A stretch of 44,975 bases of DNA from Micavibrio sp. UBA6139 (GTDB taxonomy: Bacteria > Pseudomonadota > Alphaproteobacteria > Micavibrionales > Micavibrionaceae). Position 1 is the first letter of the stretch; each line of letters starts with the position of its first letter. The translations under genes were made by a program, and so were the position numbers. The DNA lies in contig DIVF01000061.1 in NCBI GenBank assembly GCA_002423285.1, positions 1 to 44,975 of the forward strand, given 5' to 3'. This document shows, piece after piece, positions 41,096 to 44,975 of the stretch. A model generated the notes under the pieces. That model saw only the letters and a program-made list of their open reading frames with translations, was not told the origin of the DNA and did not search any database.

Positions 41096-41107
41096 AGCCC
41101 CGCTTTG
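41085..41107 (-). terminator. intrinsic terminator after the secreted HExxH gene
   Basis: On the minus strand CAAAGC, loop GGG, GCTTTG (41107-41093), then CC and TTTTTT (41090-41085). It separates the upstream transcript from ftsY. Confidence 0.7.
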
Positions 41108-41131
41108 ATATGCGGTCAAATAGCGGGCGGA

Positions 41132-41968
41132 TCAAGCCTTGCCCCGGCATTTTGCGGCTTCGGCCTCATAATTTTCGATCGTATCGATTTTGGCGTTTTC
41201 GGTCTGCATTTTCTTCCAGGCTTCATGCCCGTAAATATCAACTGCATCCGCAATGCTTCCACGCATCAGTTCAAACCGGTAATCGATTTTATCGTGGCTG
41301 ACATAGCCATAATTTTCGATCTGGGCCAGCATCTTGGGCAGGTCCTTTTCCAGCCGCATGGCATATTCGGTTATGATTTTTAAATTGATGTTGTGATGGG
41401 TCATTTCATGTTCAAGAACATCATTGTAGCGGCAGGACCCCTTTTTAAAATCAGATGCCACAAAAATGGTCGTGGAATAAAAAACCTGAATTTCAACCTT
41501 CTTAAAGAACGGGCAATACAACGCCGCCAAGCCGCCATAAGGAATTCCAACAAAACGGGACCGTGTATGAAATCCGCTGCCGCCACGGGCCAGCCCGGCC
41601 AGATTAGCGTTTTCAATCCAAACCTGCTTTTCCCGCGTGTCGGCCCATTTGGCGCGCATTTTCTCGCCATTTTCACTATTCAAATCACGAATTGATTTTG
41701 TGAAAACAAAAACAGGATCGGGCGTTACCAGCACGACATCAATTTCCGGGACAAAATCGCGTTTGTCCTTACAATAGACAGGCGCCCGTTTTTTCTTCGC
41801 TTCCTCCTCCTCGATCTTCCATTTATCGGGCTTGGCACCACGACCAGCCGCTTGCTGCTCGATCTGGGGTTCCCATTTTTTCTGAAATTCAGGGTTGGCC
41901 CTCGCCGTTCCTGGCCATGACCCGGCAGCCAGAACCGCCAGAAGAATAAAGAAAACGCGCAAGATCAA
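41132..41968 (-). CDS. secreted putative zinc metallopeptidase (HEMTH), unknown family
   Basis: 278 residues. The TTG start is supported by AGGAACGGA just upstream. Signal peptide 1-24 (TARA end). A Glu/Lys-rich stretch (50-62) precedes a domain with EIDVVLVTPDPVFVF and VWIENANLAGLARGGSGFHTR. The zinc motif lies in VLEHEMTHHNINLKI: HEMTH at 187-191 followed by another His. The third ligand cannot be fixed. It recalls DUF922-type periplasmic peptidases with HExxH. It lacks the RHxWQF of the two paralogs at 2.7-4.9 kb, so it is a different family. Substrate unknown. It ends at its own terminator. Confidence 0.65.
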   Translation of the reverse strand: MILRVFFILLAVLAAGSWPGTARANPEFQKKWEPQIEQQAAGRGAKPDKWKIEEEEAKKKRAPVYCKDKRDFVPEIDVVLVTPDPVFVFTKSIRDLNSENGEKMRAKWADTREKQVWIENANLAGLARGGSGFHTRSRFVGIPYGGLAALYCPFFKKVEIQVFYSTTIFVASDFKKGSCRYNDVLEHEMTHHNINLKIITEYAMRLEKDLPKMLAQIENYGYVSHDKIDYRFELMRGSIADAVDIYGHEAWKKMQTENAKIDTIENYEAEAAKCRGKA

Positions 41969-41985
41969 TCCGTTCCTAACCTAAA

Positions 41986-42729
41986 TCAGGTATTCAGGCC
42001 CGGCAGCGACTGTCTCCGGGCGGGCACGCCGGTTACGCAGACAGTCGCAATAATACTGGAAATATCTTTATAAGAATTAAATACAACCTGGCCGTGATCT
42101 GTAAATTTCGCGGCGTCCTTCGCCAATGGCGCAAAACCAACGAAATTGGCCCCGTTTGCCTTGGCGGCCTGATAATCAGACATCGTGTCCCCCACCACGA
42201 TAACCGCCCGGCCCAGACGGGCGGCACGCAGGGATGCAATCTGTTCGCTCTTTAAGGTCTGGGTGTCCCTAGCTTGGTCGCGGATATTATCCTTACCGCG
42301 CAGCAAATCGGCATCGAAATAAGACAGAATGTTGTGATAATTCAACTGGGCCATCATCGCATCTTCGCGTGTGCCCGTATAAAGGCCCAGCGTATACCCC
42401 CGATCCTTTAGCCCGCTTAATGCCTCACGCACATCCGGAAACAAACGCTCAATCCAACGCACATTATAAAGAAGGCTGTCACAGGCTGAATTACAGTCAT
42501 TCATAAAATCACCGATTTTTTCAACCGGAAGATCGGGGGAATGAATGCGGATAATTTCATGCAAATTCCGCTGACCCAGCTCACTCAAAATATCTTCTTC
42601 TGTTGGCACCGGCAGGTTATAAGCCGCAGCCATCCGCAGATAAGCCGCAGCATAACGCGGCCCCGCATCGGTGATGGTCGATACCAGATCAAATAAAATC
42701 ACTGGTTTTTCTGCAACCACATCAACCAT
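41986..42729 (-). CDS. HAD-family hydrolase with a substituted motif I
   Basis: 247 residues from the ATG at 42729. Phosphoglycolate-phosphatase-like HAD fold with a helical cap (about 22-95). Motif I reads ILFDLVSTITDAG: the nucleophile Asp14 is kept but the second Asp (acid/base) is Val16. YTGTRED is motif II and VVGDTMSDYQAAKANGA is motif IV. Phosphonatases also lack the second Asp, so this may be a non-phosphatase HAD or a weak one. The start overlaps the mtaB end by 8 bases; a start at 42747 adds six residues. The two genes share a strand, so they may be co-transcribed. Confidence 0.78.
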   Translation of the reverse strand: MVDVVAEKPVILFDLVSTITDAGPRYAAAYLRMAAAYNLPVPTEEDILSELGQRNLHEIIRIHSPDLPVEKIGDFMNDCNSACDSLLYNVRWIERLFPDVREALSGLKDRGYTLGLYTGTREDAMMAQLNYHNILSYFDADLLRGKDNIRDQARDTQTLKSEQIASLRAARLGRAVIVVGDTMSDYQAAKANGANFVGFAPLAKDAAKFTDHGQVVFNSYKDISSIIATVCVTGVPARRQSLPGLNT

Positions 42730-43996
42730 GCACCACCGCCCGTTCATCTGTTACAACGCGCCCCTGTAAGGCCCCATCAACAATATCATCAATAACGATA
42801 TTGGCCAGTGTTCCGGATTCCAAAATCTTGTCCAGTTTTACTTCGGCAAAGTGTTCAGTGCGGCCAATACCGTTTTTCTCGATAATCGCCTGCGCGGACT
42901 TACCGATTTGCGCCCGCATAAATTTTTGCAATTGCACGTCACCAAGGCCACGCAGTTTAGCGGCACGGTCTTTACGAATTTTCAACGGCACGGATGGCAT
43001 TTTTGCCGCCGGGGTGCCTTCGCGTTCCGAATACGGGAAGACATGCAGGAAGGTTAGATCGCATTCCTCAACAATCTTCAGCGTATTATCAAACATCGCA
43101 TCGGTTTCGGTCGGAAAGCCCGCGATAATATCAGCACCAAAGGCAATGTTCGGACGCAGTGACCGCGCCCGGTTGCACACATCAATCACATCCTGACGCA
43201 GATGGCGGCGCTTCATGCGCTTTAAAATCATATCATCCCCCGCTTGCAGGGATAAATGCAGATGCGGCATCAAACGCGGTTCATGTTCAATCAAATGCCA
43301 AAGGTCGTCATCAATCTCAACCGGGTCGAGCGATGACAGGCGCACGCGCGGCAATTCCGGGACCAACGCCAGAACACGGCGGATCATTTGCCCCAAGGTT
43401 GGCTTTCCGGGAAGATCCGGGCCATAAGATGTCACATCCACACCCGTGAAAACGATTTCGCGGTATCCTGCCTCAACCAGATGACGGACCTGATCGACAA
43501 TCGCGCCAATCGGCACTGACCGCGAATTGCCGCGGCCATAAGGAATGATGCAAAAGGTACAGCGGTGATCGCAGCCATTTTGCACCTGCAGGAAAGCCCG
43601 CGTATGCCCCTCGAACCCGTCAACCAGATGGCTGGCGGTTTCCTTCACGGCCATGATGTCGTTGACGATAATCTTTTCATCGGGCGGCAAGCCCCAGGTT
43701 TCAGGCTTTAATTTCAAATCATTGCCAATGACTTGCGATACTTCCGGCATATCGGCGAAACTTTGCGGGTTAATCTGGGCGGCGCAGCCGGTGACAATGA
43801 TGCGGGCATCGGGGTTTGTCTTGCGGGCCTTGCGGATGGCTTGGCGGGCCTGACGCTCCGCTTCCTTGGTCACGGCGCAGGTATTCACGATAATCGCGTT
43901 ATCCAGCCCGGCATTTTTGGCGTGGGTGCGCATCACCTCTGATTCATAGGTGTTCAGGCGGCAGCCAAAGGTTAACAATTCCGGGTCTTTACTCAT
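42722..43996 (-). CDS. mtaB: tRNA t6A37 methylthiotransferase MtaB
   Basis: 424 residues, the usual length. Radical SAM enzyme that converts t6A37 of ANN-decoding tRNAs to ms2t6A37. The N-terminal UPF0004 domain has TFGCRLNTYESEVM, VNTCAVTKEAERQ and VTGCAAQ with the three cluster-binding Cys. The radical SAM motif is CDHRCTFCIIPYGRG (CxxxCxxC). LRLSSLDP-like RVRLSSLDPVEI and HLHLSLQAGDD follow. The C-terminal TRAM-like domain closes it. It differs from MiaB by the CRLN motif. It follows the unknown gene at 44007 after 10 bases. Confidence 0.93.
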   Translation of the reverse strand: MSKDPELLTFGCRLNTYESEVMRTHAKNAGLDNAIIVNTCAVTKEAERQARQAIRKARKTNPDARIIVTGCAAQINPQSFADMPEVSQVIGNDLKLKPETWGLPPDEKIIVNDIMAVKETASHLVDGFEGHTRAFLQVQNGCDHRCTFCIIPYGRGNSRSVPIGAIVDQVRHLVEAGYREIVFTGVDVTSYGPDLPGKPTLGQMIRRVLALVPELPRVRLSSLDPVEIDDDLWHLIEHEPRLMPHLHLSLQAGDDMILKRMKRRHLRQDVIDVCNRARSLRPNIAFGADIIAGFPTETDAMFDNTLKIVEECDLTFLHVFPYSEREGTPAAKMPSVPLKIRKDRAAKLRGLGDVQLQKFMRAQIGKSAQAIIEKNGIGRTEHFAEVKLDKILESGTLANIVIDDIVDGALQGRVVTDERAVVHG

Positions 43997-44006
43997 CGAG
44001 TTTTGA

Positions 44007-44447
44007 TCATTTAATTTTCAGAGCGTTATCTCTTAAAATGCGGACCGATAGTTTCATTTGTGTCGTATTGCCCATTTCTTCATAGCCTGGTGTTGCCCTT
44101 GCCTGCATTCCAGCTGCCTTGGTCATTTCATAGTGGCGTTTAAGGCCTTCTGCGGCGTTGCTGCCGCGCGCCTCAGTAGCAGCAATGATTTCAGGTTTAT
44201 AGTTGTGGCAGACATTTTTTGCCTCGATCTTTACAATGCCATTTTTTTCCAGCACCGCATCCTGAAGATTTCTTATGTCTTCCTGATCTATAGATTCATC
44301 GAAGGCCATTATCTTGAAAAGAATCTGTAAGGCACGTTTATTCGGAGCAAGCAGTATATCAGTTTGTGCCTGATAGAAATCGCTTAGGCATTGTGTCACC
44401 TCGTCAGCTGACATGGAGTTGTAATCTTTTTTTGCTTTTGTTTGCAT
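44007..44447 (-). CDS. protein of unknown function (146 residues)
   Basis: 146 residues from the ATG at 44447, preceded by GAGGTG; a GTG at 44456 would be too close to that site. Mostly helical, charged, no signal peptide. SMSADEVTQCLSDFYQAQTDILL and ALQILFKIMAFDESIDQEDIRNLQDAVLEKNG are its clearest stretches, the second faintly EF-hand or TerB-like in shape. I recognise no family. It is more AT-rich than the genes around it. It lies 10 bases upstream of mtaB and may share a transcript. Confidence 0.6.
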   Translation of the reverse strand: MQTKAKKDYNSMSADEVTQCLSDFYQAQTDILLAPNKRALQILFKIMAFDESIDQEDIRNLQDAVLEKNGIVKIEAKNVCHNYKPEIIAATEARGSNAAEGLKRHYEMTKAAGMQARATPGYEEMGNTTQMKLSVRILRDNALKIK

Positions 44448-44719
44448 TTGAGGCACCTCGCTTTTTCTATAATAAAGTGTAGCTATACATCATCTTCCCA
44501 CTTTATGGAATTTATTTAAAATGTATGGAAATATAGTGAAGCTATCAATTGTTTTCAGATAATTGCCAGAATTTTTTGCACTTCCCTATTGGGCTTTGAT
44601 AGACAGGGTGGGTCTAGAAAATTTACGAACGTCTTAGGCCAAAGCCCCCCTAAAATCAACTTTTTCATAACTTTTAAGGCCTATACTCCTTGGTATAACC
44701 ACATCGTTGAGGGCAAATC
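44448..44719. other. 272-base intergenic region between divergent genes
   Basis: AT-rich. It holds an imperfect direct repeat AGTGTAGCTATAC (about 44476-44488) and AGTGAAGCTATC (about 44535-44546). A related TATGGAA(A/T)T pair lies between them. A -10-like TATACT lies at 44682-44687 before the plus-strand gene. No RNA gene or reading frame is supported. Confidence 0.4.
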
Positions 44720-44975
44720 ATGACAGATGTCACCAAAACCGAGCTAAAAGCCGACTGGAAAACAGCCGTCGATACGCTAGCCACCTACCATTTCCGCGCC
44801 GGACGGCATATGGGCGAACGCCGGGAACTGGCCGAGCGCTTTTTAAAGGACACGCTGAATTTTCAAGTTGCCCATCTGGGAAAAAATGAGCGGGTTATAA
44901 AGTCTGAACTGGAACGCGAATTCAGCAACCCCGAAAACATCCGAACCGCCATTCGCAAATATCCCGGCCCCAATA
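44720..44975 (+). CDS. protein of unknown function, cut by the window end
   Basis: 85 residues visible from the ATG at 44720, open at the window edge, with GAGGG 7 bases upstream. The visible part is hydrophilic and helical. WKTAVDTLATYHFRAGRHM, then RRELAERFLKDTLNF and ELEREFSNPENIRTAIRKYP are its clearest segments. No family is recognised and the rest is missing. Confidence 0.55.
   Translation, partial: MTDVTKTELKADWKTAVDTLATYHFRAGRHMGERRELAERFLKDTLNFQVAHLGKNERVIKSELEREFSNPENIRTAIRKYPGPN

Overview
The window reads as a chromosomal segment of an alphaproteobacterium of moderate GC. Pointers are the class III alcohol dehydrogenase / S-formylglutathione hydrolase pair, a CarD-family regulator, sigma-32, a DUF2336 protein, FtsY, MtaB, and branched-chain amino acid catabolism genes linked to the methylcitrate cycle. 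The many secreted or lipid-anchored peptidases and cell-wall enzymes, with no biosynthetic clusters, would fit a Micavibrio-like predator. That placement is a guess and cannot be proved from the sequence alone. No tRNA, rRNA, CRISPR array, prophage or complete insertion sequence was seen.

Layout. 1-2.5 kb: leucine degradation genes liuB and liuC on the minus strand, with a possible insertion-sequence end at the left border. 2.6-4.9 kb: two tandem paralogous secreted putative zinc metallopeptidases. 5.0-7.3 kb: a large FadE-type acyl-CoA dehydrogenase closed by a strong terminator. 7.3-9.0 kb: a membrane CPBP protein translationally coupled to a secreted EndoU-like nuclease, then a small secreted peptidoglycan-binding protein. 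9.0-12.3 kb: a minus-strand operon prpC - marC - prpD. 12.4-14.7 kb: the formaldehyde operon frmA - PhnA-like - fghA. 14.7-18.6 kb: a minus-strand operon thiolase - acyl-CoA dehydrogenase - HSD10-type dehydrogenase - prpB. 18.7-25.5 kb: ABC-F ATPase, a lipoprotein, a TerB-like protein, LD-carboxypeptidase, SnoaL-like protein, a DMT permease, an unknown protein and ferredoxin FdxA. 25.6-28.9 kb: a candidate small RNA, a CarD protein with a histone-like tail, a degenerate metallophosphoesterase and rpoH. 28.9-33.2 kb: a lone restriction-like nuclease, an M48 lipoprotein peptidase, a nuclease-like secreted protein and proline iminopeptidase. 33.2-40.0 kb: pgk, a DUF2336 protein, a small disordered protein, kynA-kynU and amn. 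40.0-45.0 kb: ftsY, another secreted HExxH protein, a HAD protein, mtaB and two unknowns, the last cut by the window edge.

How the genes work together. The thiolase operon can carry isoleucine-derived acyl-CoA to acetyl-CoA plus propionyl-CoA. PrpC, PrpD and PrpB then convert propionyl-CoA to pyruvate and succinate. LiuB and LiuC handle leucine, KynA and KynU handle tryptophan, and FadE handles fatty acids. Together this is an amino-acid and lipid burning lifestyle. Secreted peptidases, LD-carboxypeptidase, proline iminopeptidase and AMP nucleosidase suit the same diet.

Most unusual items: the CPBP/EndoU pair; a small-RNA candidate with a C-rich loop; a CarD protein with a Lys/Ala/Pro tail; a phosphatase fold with nearly all metal ligands replaced; a set of genes whose -10 box lies 5-7 bases before the start codon with no Shine-Dalgarno sequence (candidate leaderless mRNAs); and a 36-bp palindromic repeat at two convergent gene ends. 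All positions, motifs and spacings were read by eye; no database search was run.
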